DNA from: Polaribacter pectinis
GTDB lineage: Bacteria > Bacteroidota > Bacteroidia > Flavobacteriales > Flavobacteriaceae
Length of the DNA stretch: 64,000 nt
Direction: 5' to 3'
Assembly: GCF_014352875.1 (NCBI RefSeq)
Contig: NZ_CP060695.1
Location: 341,501-405,500 of the forward strand
The translations under genes and the position numbers were made by a program. Below, piece after piece: positions 6,704 through 15,848 of the stretch (positions within the stretch are counted from its first letter, which is position 1; each line of letters starts with the position of its first letter). Below the pieces are notes generated by a model that ran no database searches, was not told the origin of the DNA, and saw only the letters and a program-made list of their open reading frames with translations.

Positions 6704-8665
6704 TTAATTCACATTCCATTTCATTTTCTGTAATCTCACAGCATTTAAAATAGCTAATAACGCAACACCTACATCTGCAAAAACGGCTTCCCACATTGTA
6801 GCTAATCCACCAGCTCCTAAAATTAACACAATCACTTTTACACCAAATGCTAATCCAATATTTTGCCATACAATTTTTCTTGTAGAACGACCAATTTGAA
6901 TTGCTTTTATCACTTTTGAAGGTTGATCTGTTTGAATAATTACATCTGCTGTTTCAATAGCAACATCGCTACCTAAACCACCCATTGCAATACCAACATC
7001 ACTTGCAGCCAAAACAGGCGCATCATTAATTCCATCACCAATAAAAGCAATCTTATTTTCTGAATTTTGTTTTAATTTTTCTACTTCATTCAATTTATCT
7101 TCTGGCAATAAACCGCCTTTAGCTTTTTCAATATTTAGTTCTGCAGCTACTTTTTGCGTAATAGAATCCTTATCCCCAGAAAGCATCATTATTTTTTTAA
7201 TACCTACTTTATGTAAATTGGTAATTGTTTCTTTTGCATCTTCTTTTAGTTCATCTGCTATCACAACATAACCTGCAAAAGCGTTATCAATTGACACTAA
7301 AACAATAGACTCTACAATCGTCTCAATTTCTTTGAAAACTTCGATATTATTTGTTGTCATTAAGGCTTTATTACCCACTAAAACAGGTTTGCCATTTACG
7401 TTTCCTTTTAATCCTTTACCTGCAATTTCCGATACTTCTGAAGCTTGAAAATCTTTACCATCTGCTTTATATTCTAAAATAGCTTTTGCAATAGGATGTG
7501 TAGATTGTTCTTCCATTGCCATTAGGTATTTCATAAACTCTTTTTCTTCCCAATTAATGGCTTTAATTTCTTTAATTTTAAACACTCCTTTTGTTACAGT
7601 ACCAGTTTTATCCATTATCAATGTATTTATCTTGGTCATAGCGTCTAAAAATGAAGCGCCTTTAAACAATATTCCATTTTTTGAAGCTGCTCCCAAACCA
7701 CCAAAGTATCCTAAAGGAATAGAAATAACCAAGGCACAAGGACAGGAAATTACTAAAAATATTAATGCACGATATAGCCAATCTCTAAACACATAATCAT
7801 CTACAAAAAAGTATGGTAAAAATGTTATCGCAATAGCCAAATAAACCACAATAGGAGTGTAGATACGAGCAAATTTTCTAATGAATAATTCTGTTTTAGA
7901 TTTACGAGCTGTTGCGTTCTGCACCATATGTAGAATTCGAGAAATTGAACTATCCTTAAATTCTTTTGTAGTTTCGATTTCTATTACACCATCCATATTA
8001 ATGCTACCGGCAAATACTTTTTCACCTTTTGAAATCGTATCTGGCTTGCTTTCACCAGTTAAAGCTGCTGTATTGAAAGACCCTTTTTCGGATAATAAAA
8101 TACCATCTAAAGGAATTTTCTCACCAACACGAACCTTTACTTTTTCGCCTATTTCAACTTCTTCAGGGTTAACAGAAACATAATCATTATTCCGATAAAC
8201 CAAGGCTTCCTTTGGACGAACGTCGAGTAAAGCTTTGATATTACCCTTGGCTTTATTTACTGCTGCAGCTTGAAATAGTTCTCCAACTGCATAAAAAAGC
8301 ATTACTGCCACACCTTCAGGAAATTCGCCAATTACAAATGCGCCTATTGTTGCTATCGACATTAAGAAAAACTCAGTAAAAACATCGCCTTTTTTTATGT
8401 TTTTCCAACCTGCTTTAACCACAGGGAAACCAACAGGGAGATAAGCAACTCCATACCAAATAATTCGTTGCCAATCATTAAAGAATAATACCTTAAAATA
8501 ATCTAAAGCTATCCCTATTATTAGCATTGTAAAACTAATTATGGCAGGAAAATACTCTTTGAAATTATTTGATTGATTATTATGGTTGTGACCATCATTG
8601 TGATTATGTTCTTTTTCTGAATCAGGTTTTAAGTCATTTAAACTAACTTTCTTTTTATTTATCAT
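6704..8665 (-). CDS. ZntA-like Zn2+/Cd2+/Pb2+ P-type ATPase
   Basis: 653 aa P1B-type ATPase. The N-terminus lacks a CxxC metal-binding domain and has a His-rich stretch instead (HNHNDGHNHNN, 20-30). Further landmarks are TGES at 203-206, the membrane motif CPC at 308-310, the phosphorylation loop DKTGT with Asp352, HP at 390-391 and GDGINDAP. The last two helices carry Lys in FGVKVIVL and Asp in FADVGVALLAILN, which is the P1B-2 pattern and points to divalent zinc, cadmium or lead and not copper. It exports metal from cytoplasm to periplasm, where the CzcCBA pump of the same operon can take over. It is the last gene of the zinc operon, 26 bp after the methyltransferase. Confidence 0.92.
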   Translation of the reverse strand: MINKKKVSLNDLKPDSEKEHNHNDGHNHNNQSNNFKEYFPAIISFTMLIIGIALDYFKVLFFNDWQRIIWYGVAYLPVGFPVVKAGWKNIKKGDVFTEFFLMSIATIGAFVIGEFPEGVAVMLFYAVGELFQAAAVNKAKGNIKALLDVRPKEALVYRNNDYVSVNPEEVEIGEKVKVRVGEKIPLDGILLSEKGSFNTAALTGESKPDTISKGEKVFAGSINMDGVIEIETTKEFKDSSISRILHMVQNATARKSKTELFIRKFARIYTPIVVYLAIAITFLPYFFVDDYVFRDWLYRALIFLVISCPCALVISIPLGYFGGLGAASKNGILFKGASFLDAMTKINTLIMDKTGTVTKGVFKIKEIKAINWEEKEFMKYLMAMEEQSTHPIAKAILEYKADGKDFQASEVSEIAGKGLKGNVNGKPVLVGNKALMTTNNIEVFKEIETIVESIVLVSIDNAFAGYVVIADELKEDAKETITNLHKVGIKKIMMLSGDKDSITQKVAAELNIEKAKGGLLPEDKLNEVEKLKQNSENKIAFIGDGINDAPVLAASDVGIAMGGLGSDVAIETADVIIQTDQPSKVIKAIQIGRSTRKIVWQNIGLAFGVKVIVLILGAGGLATMWEAVFADVGVALLAILNAVRLQKMKWNVN

Positions 8666-8691
8666 TTTTTAATTCTTTAGATTAGAAAAAT

Positions 8692-9276
8692 TTATAACCA
8701 ACGTCTTACTTTTTTTGCATACTCTAAATAAACGTTCCCAAATTCTCGTTTTAAAAACTCTTCTTCTAATCTAATTTGCGTATTAATGCTTATTGTAGAT
8801 AAAGAGAGTATCAATAATGTAAAGGCATTTGGAATTACTAAAAACAAGCCAATATTTGCCATCATAATTCCGAGAAAAATCGGGTTTCTTGAAATTGAAA
8901 AAAATCCTTTGGTTACTAATTTTGTTTTGTTCTTCTCATCAATACCAATTCTCCAGGAATTAGCCATTTGTGATTGAGCAAACCAAACTACAAATAGAGA
9001 AATAATTAATAATATCCAACCTACTTTAAATAAGGTATCACTTTCTAAATACCAAAAAATTAGTAAATACTTGTACCATTCAATTTTAAAAGCATAAATA
9101 CCTACAACAATTAGTTCCAATAAAGATATTACAGTAAATACTTTACCGTTATAACCGTGTGCATCATCTGTTTTGTTAAAAGTTAATGGATTGATGCCAG
9201 TCTTTATCTTTAACAAAACTGACCTAATTACAAAAACTAATAAAAAATATATTAGAAAGTATATAAATAACATCAT
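8692..9276 (-). CDS. Isoprenylcysteine methyltransferase-like membrane protein
   Basis: 194 aa with about five membrane helices. The C-terminal half has the ICMT/PEMT-type signature: SQMANSWRIGIDE, LVTKGFFSISRNPIFLGI, and the end QIRLEEEFLKREFGNVYLEY-AKKVRRWL with the conserved RLEEEF and Arg/Trp tail. Such proteins accompany czc and cad genes in many bacteria; their substrate in this setting is unknown. The operator-like motif at 9323-9339 lies 46 bp upstream, with a TACCTTTT box between, so this gene and the ATPase may have their own metal-responsive promoter. Confidence 0.8.
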   Translation of the reverse strand: MMLFIYFLIYFLLVFVIRSVLLKIKTGINPLTFNKTDDAHGYNGKVFTVISLLELIVVGIYAFKIEWYKYLLIFWYLESDTLFKVGWILLIISLFVVWFAQSQMANSWRIGIDEKNKTKLVTKGFFSISRNPIFLGIMMANIGLFLVIPNAFTLLILSLSTISINTQIRLEEEFLKREFGNVYLEYAKKVRRWL

Positions 9277-9322
9277 TGCGTTTTTATTTAAATATTAAAA
9301 GGTAAAAATGCTTAAAAAAAAG

Positions 9323-9339
9323 ATGCAATGGAAGTGCAA
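9323..9339 (-). promoter_or_regulatory. Candidate Fur/Zur operator, copy B
   Basis: ATGCAATGGAAGTGCAA on the plus strand; on the minus strand it reads TTGCACTTCCATTGCAT. It matches the site at 15761-15777 in 15 of 17 bases. It abuts the stop codon of the Fur/Zur gene, and its inner TTG stands 22 bp before a TACCTTTT box, so it overlaps a possible -33 element for the methyltransferase/ATPase genes. Confidence 0.5.
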
Positions 9340-9756
9340 TTATTGTCCACTACATTTATCGCAAACCCCTTTTACTACTAAATTTACATTTTCTGAAACA
9401 AAACCATCTGGCACTTTTATCTGCGGTATTTTATGTTCTGTTAGGCACACTGTTTCGTTACAATTATTGCAATGAAAATGTAAGTGTAAATCTGTTTCAA
9501 TTTCACAATTGCATCCGTTTTCACATAAGGCATATTTAGTAATACCTGTACCATCATCTATTTGATGTACAATCGCTTTTTCTTCAAAGGTTTTTACTGT
9601 TCTATACAATGTAGTTCTATCTGCTTTTTCAAAAGCATTTTCTATATCACTTAATGTAACTGCTACTTGTTTATTTGCAAGGAATTTATAAATTAATAGA
9701 CGCATTGCTGTAACCCTTATCTTTTTTGATTCTAAAAGTTGTTCTATTGTTTTCAT
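9340..9756 (-). CDS. Fur-family metal-dependent repressor, Zur-like
   Basis: 138 aa, typical Fur length. The winged helix holds the recognition helix DRTTLYRTVKTFEE (46-59). The C-terminal domain has a His-rich strand HLHFHC (His91, 93, 95), the structural zinc pairs C96-x2-C99 and C132-x2-C135, and a further C78/C82/C84 group. Being the fourth gene of a zinc/cadmium efflux operon suggests that it senses zinc or a related ion and controls this operon, but a classical Zur represses uptake, so the direction of control is open. Start 4 bp after the CzcB stop; a near-palindromic motif is found directly after its stop and again before the operon. Confidence 0.85.
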   Translation of the reverse strand: MKTIEQLLESKKIRVTAMRLLIYKFLANKQVAVTLSDIENAFEKADRTTLYRTVKTFEEKAIVHQIDDGTGITKYALCENGCNCEIETDLHLHFHCNNCNETVCLTEHKIPQIKVPDGFVSENVNLVVKGVCDKCSGQ

Positions 9757-9759
9757 AGT

Positions 9760-10965
9760 TTAATGTTCGTGTTCTGCGTCTCCTTTTTTCATTTCAGCCA
9801 TTAAATAATATGCATTGTTGTATGCAAATTTTGTGGATTTGTCTAATTTTCGAGTAAATTGAACAGCTAGCCAATTACCATCTTTAGCTCCTAAAATTAC
9901 TTCAACAGGCTTAAAACTCCAATCATCATTTTCTTTTTTTACTGAAAAAACATAAAATTTATCACCTTCTTTTATGACAGCACTTTCTGGTAATGCCCTT
10001 GATGCTGTATTGTCGACTTGAATTTTACCTTTTATATACATACCTGGAATTAAATTTCCTTTTTTGTTTTCAATTTCTGCGTGAACGTGAACAGCTTTAG
10101 GATTATCTTCAAATGTTTTACTTACTGAATAAATTTCTGCTGTTAGTTCTTTATCTTGTATTGATTGCACATTAAAGGTTACTTTTTGACCTTTCTTTAC
10201 TTTATAAACATCTTTTTCGAATACCATTAAATCTGCGTGAACGTGATGTGTGTTTACAATTTCAAAAAGTTCGGTTTGTGGTTCTACATACTGACCTGTT
10301 TTCACTTCAACCTTTTGAACATAACCTTCTATTGGGCTTCGTAGTGAAATACTTTGAGCAATTGTTCCATTTTTAACTAATGAGGTGTTTATGTTTAATA
10401 GTTTTAATTGTGCTTCTAAACCGTTTGCCATCGCTTTTGAGGCATCATATTCAGCTTCTGCTTTTTGAAAATTTGCACCAGAGCCAACTCCTGCATTATA
10501 TAATTTTTGTTGACGTTGATAGTTCTTCTTTAAAAAATTACTGTTGTTTACTGCATTCAAATAATCGGTCTGCATTTTTATGATATTAGGATGTGATAAA
10601 TAGGCAACTACTTGACCTTTGTTTACTTTGTCTCCTTCAATAACATTTATAGATACTACATTTGCACCAACCACTGAAGTTATTGCTGCTTCGTTTTGAG
10701 GAGGTACTTCTAATGTACCATTAGCTTCTACATACCCAACCAAATTTCTTAAGGCTATTGTATCAATTTTCATTTTTAAAGTTTCAAATTGCTTTTGTGA
10801 AAGCAGAACTTCTTCCTCATCACTATGAGCTTCTTTGGTTTCTGACTTTATATTATCGCTGTGTAAATGTGCTTCTTCATTCTTTTGATTCTCCTTATTT
10901 CCACAAGCAGTAAGTAAAAAAGAAACAGTTAGAAATGTTAAGATTATATATCGTGTATTTTTCAT
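9760..10965 (-). CDS. czcB: CzcB-like periplasmic adaptor of RND efflux
   Basis: 401 aa lipoprotein: signal MKNTRYIILTFLTVSFLLTAC with the lipobox LTAC. A His/Glu-rich segment follows (EEAHLHSDNIKSETKEAHSDEEE). The adaptor fold is recognisable: lipoyl half-motif around VVGANVVSINVIEGDKVNKG, a coiled coil (100-170), second half-motif LRSPIEGYVQKVEVKTGQYV, then beta-barrel and membrane-proximal parts. The C-terminus ends in AEHEH, another possible metal ligand. It links the inner-membrane CzcA pump to the outer-membrane channel, which here is fused to CzcA itself. It lies 4 bp after the fusion gene. Confidence 0.9.
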   Translation of the reverse strand: MKNTRYIILTFLTVSFLLTACGNKENQKNEEAHLHSDNIKSETKEAHSDEEEVLLSQKQFETLKMKIDTIALRNLVGYVEANGTLEVPPQNEAAITSVVGANVVSINVIEGDKVNKGQVVAYLSHPNIIKMQTDYLNAVNNSNFLKKNYQRQQKLYNAGVGSGANFQKAEAEYDASKAMANGLEAQLKLLNINTSLVKNGTIAQSISLRSPIEGYVQKVEVKTGQYVEPQTELFEIVNTHHVHADLMVFEKDVYKVKKGQKVTFNVQSIQDKELTAEIYSVSKTFEDNPKAVHVHAEIENKKGNLIPGMYIKGKIQVDNTASRALPESAVIKEGDKFYVFSVKKENDDWSFKPVEVILGAKDGNWLAVQFTRKLDKSTKFAYNNAYYLMAEMKKGDAEHEH

Positions 10966-10969
10966 TTTC

Positions 10970-13900
10970 TTATTGTTTAAAATATTGTAATTGGAATGTG
11001 CTTTCTAAATAATTTATTAATGCTTCTTGTGCTTCTATTTCAGATTGAATAGCTTCTTTTATGATTTGTGTAAACCCCGTGTAATCTATTTCACCTTCTT
11101 TATAAGCAAATAAAGCTCCCGTTTTTTGTTCTTTTACTAGAGGTAACACCTCCATTTTATAGAAGAACCAAGCTTTTTTCCATTTTTGATAATTCTCTTT
11201 TGATTGTTTAAACTTCGATTGTACTTCTTGTTTTTTAAACCGAATGTTGGTGTCTGCAATTTCCTTATCTATTCTTGTAGTTTTAACTTTTGCTTTATTT
11301 GTACCTGATAAAAAAGGAATTGAAATTCCTGCTTGATATGTGTAAAAACCTGAATTTCCATTTACTTTTTGTAAACCACCTTGTAGATTTAGTTTGGGTA
11401 AATTATCTGCTTTTGCTGCCTTATAATTTGCTTCTGCTTCTGCTAATTGTAATTGTGCCATACCATACAAAGGATGTTTTTCTGGGTTAAAAGCATCAAC
11501 ATCAATTTCAGACGATATTTCAAAATCATTAGGAACTGTATAGAAAGTATCAGTAATTAGCCATAAATTTAGTTGTTGTAATGCAATCCTATATTCTCTT
11601 TTTGATTGCATCAACTTGTTTTTAATCTTTAGTACTTGAGTTTTAGCTGCAGAATATTCTAATTTAGAAATAGCTTCTACTTCATAATTTAATGCTACCG
11701 CTTTTTCAAAAGTTGAAAAAATAGAATCTAACTCTTTGTATAAATGATAATTCCTTTTACTTTGTAGTGCATTTGCCCACGCTTTTTTCACTTCCAATTC
11801 TAAATCTAATTCTGAAAGTATAAATGCTTTTTGAGCTAATTGAATGCGTTGTTTTTGCAAATGTTTTTTTACAGAAATACCAAACACATCAATGTTGCTT
11901 TGACCAATTCCGATAGTCGTATAAATACCATTACCATTATTTACTTCTTCGCCACCTGTAAAAATTTGAGTTGTACCAAAATCATAGGCTGTGCTTTTTA
12001 ATTGCTCTTGCTTACTAATTTCTAATTGTTTTTGTTTTAACAGCGGAAAGTTTTCTTTTGACAATTTAACAGCTCCAGTCATAGAAATAATTGGCAAAGT
12101 ATTATTAGCTTCTTGTGCAATTCCTTTTAACGGTAACAAAAATAGAAAAGCTACCATAGCTGTTGCTGCAATCATTTTTTTGTTAGCTCTCAATTTGAAT
12201 GATTTGTTTTCTACCCAATGATATAAAATAGGTAAAACAAACAATGTTAATAATGTAGAAGTTAGTAAACCTCCAATTACTACGGTTGCTAAAGGTCGTT
12301 GTACTTCTGCACCAGCAGATGCTGAAATTGCCATAGGTAAAAAGCCTAGAACATCTGTAAAAGCAGTTAACATAATAGGTCTTATTCTTCGTTTTGTACC
12401 TTCTATGATTCTATCTTTCAAATTGGTTACGCCTTCCTCTTTTAATTCGTTGAGACCACTAATCATTACTAATCCATTTAAAACTGCAACACCAAACAAA
12501 ACAATAAAACCTACACCTGCCGAAATACTAAAAGGCATATCACGTAACCACAATGCTACGACACCACCAATAGTTGCCATAGGAATTGCGATATAAATCA
12601 TTAATGTTTGTGGTAGCGATTTTAAAGCGAAATAAATAAGCACAAATATGAGTAATAATGCTAGTGGAACAACAGTTTTTAATCTATTACTAGCACGCTC
12701 TAAATTTTCAAAAGCACCACCGTAACGAATGAAATAACCTGAAGGTAAAACAAGTTTAGCATCTAATTTTGATTTTATTTCTGCTACCAAAGATTTTACA
12801 TCTCGACCTCTAACATTTATACCTACATAGGTTCTTCTATTCGTATTATCCCTGCTTATTTGCATTGGACCCGATTTATAACTTATATCTGCAATTTCGC
12901 GGAGTGGAATTTGTGATCCAGAAGGTAAATTGATAAACAAGTTTTGAATATCTTTAATATCTTTACGGTTTTTAGCAGTTAAACGAACAACTAAATCGAA
13001 TCGTTTTTCACCTTCAAAAATGGTTCCTGCGATACCACCAGCAAAAGCAGATTGAACAACTTGATTTAAAGAATTTATTTGTAAACCGTATTGCGCTAAC
13101 TTGTTACGGTTATATGTAATTGTCATTTGTGGTAAACCTGTGGTAGCTTCCGCTTTCATATCACCTATACCAGTTGTTCCAGCAATGATTTTTGTGATTT
13201 CGGCTGCTTTTTGAGATAGTACATTTATATCTTCACCATAAATTTTTATAGCAATATCTTCTCTAACACCTTCTAGTAATTCATTGAATCGCATTTCGAT
13301 AGGTTGGGTGAATTCATAATTTACACCTGGGACTGTTTCTACTGCTTCTTTCATTTTTTCAATGAGTTCATCTTTAGAAGTTACAGAAGTCCATTCGTTT
13401 TTTGGTTTCAAAATAACAAATACATCTGCAATATCCATAGGCATTGGGTCTGTTGGTATTTCGGCAACACCAATACGACTTACTATTTTTTCAACTTCGG
13501 GAAATGTTGATTTTACAATTCTTTCAATTTTAGTAGTCGTTTCAATAGTTTCTGTTAGAGAACTACCAGGTTTTAATATTGCGTGAAAAGCAATATCTCC
13601 TTCATCAAGCTGCGGTATAAATTCGCCACCCATTCTTGTAAATATAAAAACTGCAACACCGAATAAAACAACAGAAACGCCAATTATTACTTTTCCCTTT
13701 TTTAAGGCTTTTTCTAAAAGAGGTTGATATTTTTGTTCTACCCATTGCACAAATTTATCACCATAAGATTTTTTTGCTGATTTTGGTGCTCTTAAAATTA
13801 ATGATGACATCATTGGTACATACGTTAAACAAAGTACCATTGCACCAATCATTGCAAAAATAAAAGTTAATGCCATTGGCTTGAACATCTTACCTTCTAT

Positions 13901-15304
13901 ACCTTGTAATGCTAATATTGGTAGAAACACAATTAAGATAATTAACTGTCCGAAAAATGCAGCATTCATCATTTTTTTGGAAGCATCTGATGCCACATTA
14001 TCACGTTCTTTTGCTGTTAATTTTTTCTTTTTTAATATTTGAGAGGCTATAAGGAAAACCGTACTTTCAACAATAATTACAGCTCCATCGACAATTATTC
14101 CAAAATCTATGGCACCTAAACTCATTAGGTTCGCCCAAACATCAAATACATTCATAAGAATAAATGCAAATAATAATGATAGAGGAATGGTTGATGCAAC
14201 GATTAAACCACCTCGCCAGTTGCCTAATAGAAAGATAAGGACGAAAATGACAATTAACGCACCCTCAATAAGATTAGTTGCTACAGTGGATGTGGTTTCT
14301 GCGATTAATTTGCTTCTATCTAATAAAGCCTCTATAACAATACCCTCTGGTAAAGACTTTTCAATTTGAGCCATTCTAACTTTTACATTCTCAATAACAT
14401 CATTTGAATTTGCCCCTTTCAGCATCATTACCAAACCACCTACAACTTCGCCTTCACCATCTTGAGTTAAAGCACCATATCGAATAGCAGCACCAAATTG
14501 CACTGTAGCAATATCACCTATAGTAATTGGAATGTTGTTGGTGTTTTTTACTACAGTTTTTTTTATATCATCTAAACTACGAACTAATCCTTCTCCACGT
14601 ATAAAATTAGCTTGATGATTTTTTTCGATATACGCACCCCCTGTATTTTGATTATTTGCTTCAAGTGCATTAAATACATCTGTTATTGTTAATCCTATTG
14701 ACCTTAATACGCTTGGATCTACCGCTACTTCATACTGCTTGATTTTTCCACCAATAGCATTGACTTCAACAACACCTTCTACCATTGCCATTTGACGTTG
14801 TACTATCCAATCTTGCATAGTACGTAAATCAGTTACTGAATATTTGTCTTTATATTCTGGTTTTACTTTAAGTGTATATTGATAGATTTCTCCTAGACCG
14901 GAAGAAATAGGCCCCATTGAAGGTTCGCCAAAACCTGCAGGAATTTGCCCTTTGATGTCGTTTAGTTTTTCAGCGACTAATTGACGTGGTAGATAAGTAC
15001 CCATATCATCGTCAAAAACTATGGTAACCACAGATAAACCAAAACGAGATATTGAACGAATTTCCTGAACATTAGGTAAATTACTCATAGCTACCTCTAC
15101 TGGGTAGGTTATAATTTGTTCAATATCCTCTGTTCCTAAATTAGGTGCTTGTGTAATGACTTGAACTTGGTTATTGGTAATGTCTGGAACAGCATCTATT
15201 GGTACTTGGGTCATACTCCAAATACCTGCTCCAACAATGGTAAGCGTTAGCAAACCAATCATAAATTTGTTATTGATTGAAAAATCAATGATTTTATTAA
15301 TCAT
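10970..15304 (-). CDS. czcA: CzcA RND metal pump fused to a TolC/CzcC-like channel
   Basis: 1444 aa, against about 1040 for a normal CzcA. Residues 1 to about 1035 are a full heavy-metal RND pump: MINKIIDFSINNKFMIGLL start, DVPDITNNQV-type porter start, the TM4 motif with GAIDFGIIVDGAVIIVE (Asp and Glu of the proton relay as in HME pumps), and GVAVLNGLVMISGLNEL near the end. Then follows a second hydrophobic, signal-like segment (KKMIAATAMVAFLFLLPLKG, about 1040-1062) and a TolC-family domain of about 380 residues with two long helical hairpins and the repeat-like strands GIGQSNIDVFG and QAGISIPF. The pump drives Zn/Co/Cd out by proton antiport; the fused domain would supply the outer-membrane channel. 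Cleavage after the internal signal is likely but not shown. Such fusions are, from memory, known in Bacteroidetes. Confidence 0.9.
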   Translation of the reverse strand: MINKIIDFSINNKFMIGLLTLTIVGAGIWSMTQVPIDAVPDITNNQVQVITQAPNLGTEDIEQIITYPVEVAMSNLPNVQEIRSISRFGLSVVTIVFDDDMGTYLPRQLVAEKLNDIKGQIPAGFGEPSMGPISSGLGEIYQYTLKVKPEYKDKYSVTDLRTMQDWIVQRQMAMVEGVVEVNAIGGKIKQYEVAVDPSVLRSIGLTITDVFNALEANNQNTGGAYIEKNHQANFIRGEGLVRSLDDIKKTVVKNTNNIPITIGDIATVQFGAAIRYGALTQDGEGEVVGGLVMMLKGANSNDVIENVKVRMAQIEKSLPEGIVIEALLDRSKLIAETTSTVATNLIEGALIVIFVLIFLLGNWRGGLIVASTIPLSLLFAFILMNVFDVWANLMSLGAIDFGIIVDGAVIIVESTVFLIASQILKKKKLTAKERDNVASDASKKMMNAAFFGQLIILIVFLPILALQGIEGKMFKPMALTFIFAMIGAMVLCLTYVPMMSSLILRAPKSAKKSYGDKFVQWVEQKYQPLLEKALKKGKVIIGVSVVLFGVAVFIFTRMGGEFIPQLDEGDIAFHAILKPGSSLTETIETTTKIERIVKSTFPEVEKIVSRIGVAEIPTDPMPMDIADVFVILKPKNEWTSVTSKDELIEKMKEAVETVPGVNYEFTQPIEMRFNELLEGVREDIAIKIYGEDINVLSQKAAEITKIIAGTTGIGDMKAEATTGLPQMTITYNRNKLAQYGLQINSLNQVVQSAFAGGIAGTIFEGEKRFDLVVRLTAKNRKDIKDIQNLFINLPSGSQIPLREIADISYKSGPMQISRDNTNRRTYVGINVRGRDVKSLVAEIKSKLDAKLVLPSGYFIRYGGAFENLERASNRLKTVVPLALLLIFVLIYFALKSLPQTLMIYIAIPMATIGGVVALWLRDMPFSISAGVGFIVLFGVAVLNGLVMISGLNELKEEGVTNLKDRIIEGTKRRIRPIMLTAFTDVLGFLPMAISASAGAEVQRPLATVVIGGLLTSTLLTLFVLPILYHWVENKSFKLRANKKMIAATAMVAFLFLLPLKGIAQEANNTLPIISMTGAVKLSKENFPLLKQKQLEISKQEQLKSTAYDFGTTQIFTGGEEVNNGNGIYTTIGIGQSNIDVFGISVKKHLQKQRIQLAQKAFILSELDLELEVKKAWANALQSKRNYHLYKELDSIFSTFEKAVALNYEVEAISKLEYSAAKTQVLKIKNKLMQSKREYRIALQQLNLWLITDTFYTVPNDFEISSEIDVDAFNPEKHPLYGMAQLQLAEAEANYKAAKADNLPKLNLQGGLQKVNGNSGFYTYQAGISIPFLSGTNKAKVKTTRIDKEIADTNIRFKKQEVQSKFKQSKENYQKWKKAWFFYKMEVLPLVKEQKTGALFAYKEGEIDYTGFTQIIKEAIQSEIEAQEALINYLESTFQLQYFKQ

Positions 15305-15424
15305 AGAAAATGTGTTAATTCAGTTAAACTTTTCGATATAATTCGTAATAAAAATTAGAGTTATACGATATGAAAAGAACCCTTAGGTTCTAAATTGGAT
15401 ATAATTATCCTGTGAAAAACTGAA

Positions 15425-15736
15425 TTACGCCCTTGGTGGCTGTAAAATTGAAGTAGTAAATTCTTTTTCTGTACCGTTTTGGTAGAAAAAATCTTGTGTA
15501 GAAAAGTAGGATGTATTAATATTTACGTCTACGAATTTAAAATTTATTGTACTAATGTGGCAACATTGACATATGCAAAAAGGAGAGCATAAGTCTGAAC
15601 CTTGATGTTGATGATTACTGTCGGTTACCTGTGAAATTTCTGTTTGAACCTCATTATCAAGCGCAGTATAATCTTCGCAAGGTGCTAAATTAAGTGCTAA
15701 AATATAAATTGATAATATGAAGGTTAAATATTTCAT
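15425..15736 (-). CDS. Small secreted Cys-rich protein (DUF6660-like)
   Basis: 103 aa with a signal peptide (MKYLTFILSIYILALNLAPC). The mature part has a His pair HQHQ and a dense Cys cluster CSPFCICQCCH. This layout matches the small DUF6660-type proteins that I recall in front of metal efflux operons in Flavobacteriia. It is the first gene of the zinc operon; the candidate operator at 15761-15777 and a TATCTTTG box (complement of 15742-15749) lie immediately upstream. A periplasmic metal-binding or sensing role is a guess. Confidence 0.75.
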   Translation of the reverse strand: MKYLTFILSIYILALNLAPCEDYTALDNEVQTEISQVTDSNHQHQGSDLCSPFCICQCCHISTINFKFVDVNINTSYFSTQDFFYQNGTEKEFTTSILQPPRA

Positions 15737-15741
15737 TGTAG

Positions 15742-15749
15742 CAAAGATA
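15742..15749 (-). promoter_or_regulatory. -7 box of the zinc operon promoter
   Basis: TATCTTTG on the minus strand fits the Bacteroidetes -7 consensus TAnnTTTG and ends 6 bp before the start codon. A well-placed TTG is not found, but the -33 zone coincides with the operator-like motif. Confidence 0.5.
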
Positions 15750-15760
15750 TAAATAAATTA

Positions 15761-15777
15761 ATGCAATGGTTGTGCAA
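15761..15777 (-). promoter_or_regulatory. Candidate Fur/Zur operator, copy A
   Basis: ATGCAATGGTTGTGCAA on the plus strand, 15 of 17 bases identical to 9323-9339. It contains two TTGCAY half-sites in direct orientation 11 bp apart on the minus strand and overlaps the -33 region of the zinc operon. Confidence 0.55.
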
Positions 15778-15802
15778 ATAATAAAGCTCAACTAATAATT
15801 TT

Positions 15803-15838
15803 AGAAGAAGTGCTTTTTTATAAAAAAGCACTTCTTCT
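15803..15838. repeat. 36-bp perfect palindrome between the copper and zinc clusters
   Basis: AGAAGAAGTGCTTTTTTA followed directly by its exact complement, no spacer. It stands 11 bp after the end of the copper cluster and 66 bp before the first zinc gene. It can form a strong hairpin in RNA from either strand; a U-tract after the stem is lacking, so it is either an unusual terminator or a processing/insulating element. Confidence 0.6.
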
Positions 15839-15848
15839 TTAAATAGTT

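Noticed and set aside
6684..6869. Minus-strand frame of 61 codons at the end of the ZntA-like gene
   Set aside because: Out-of-frame overlap with the well-supported ATPase; composition rich in Cys, Trp and Ser as typical for shadow frames.
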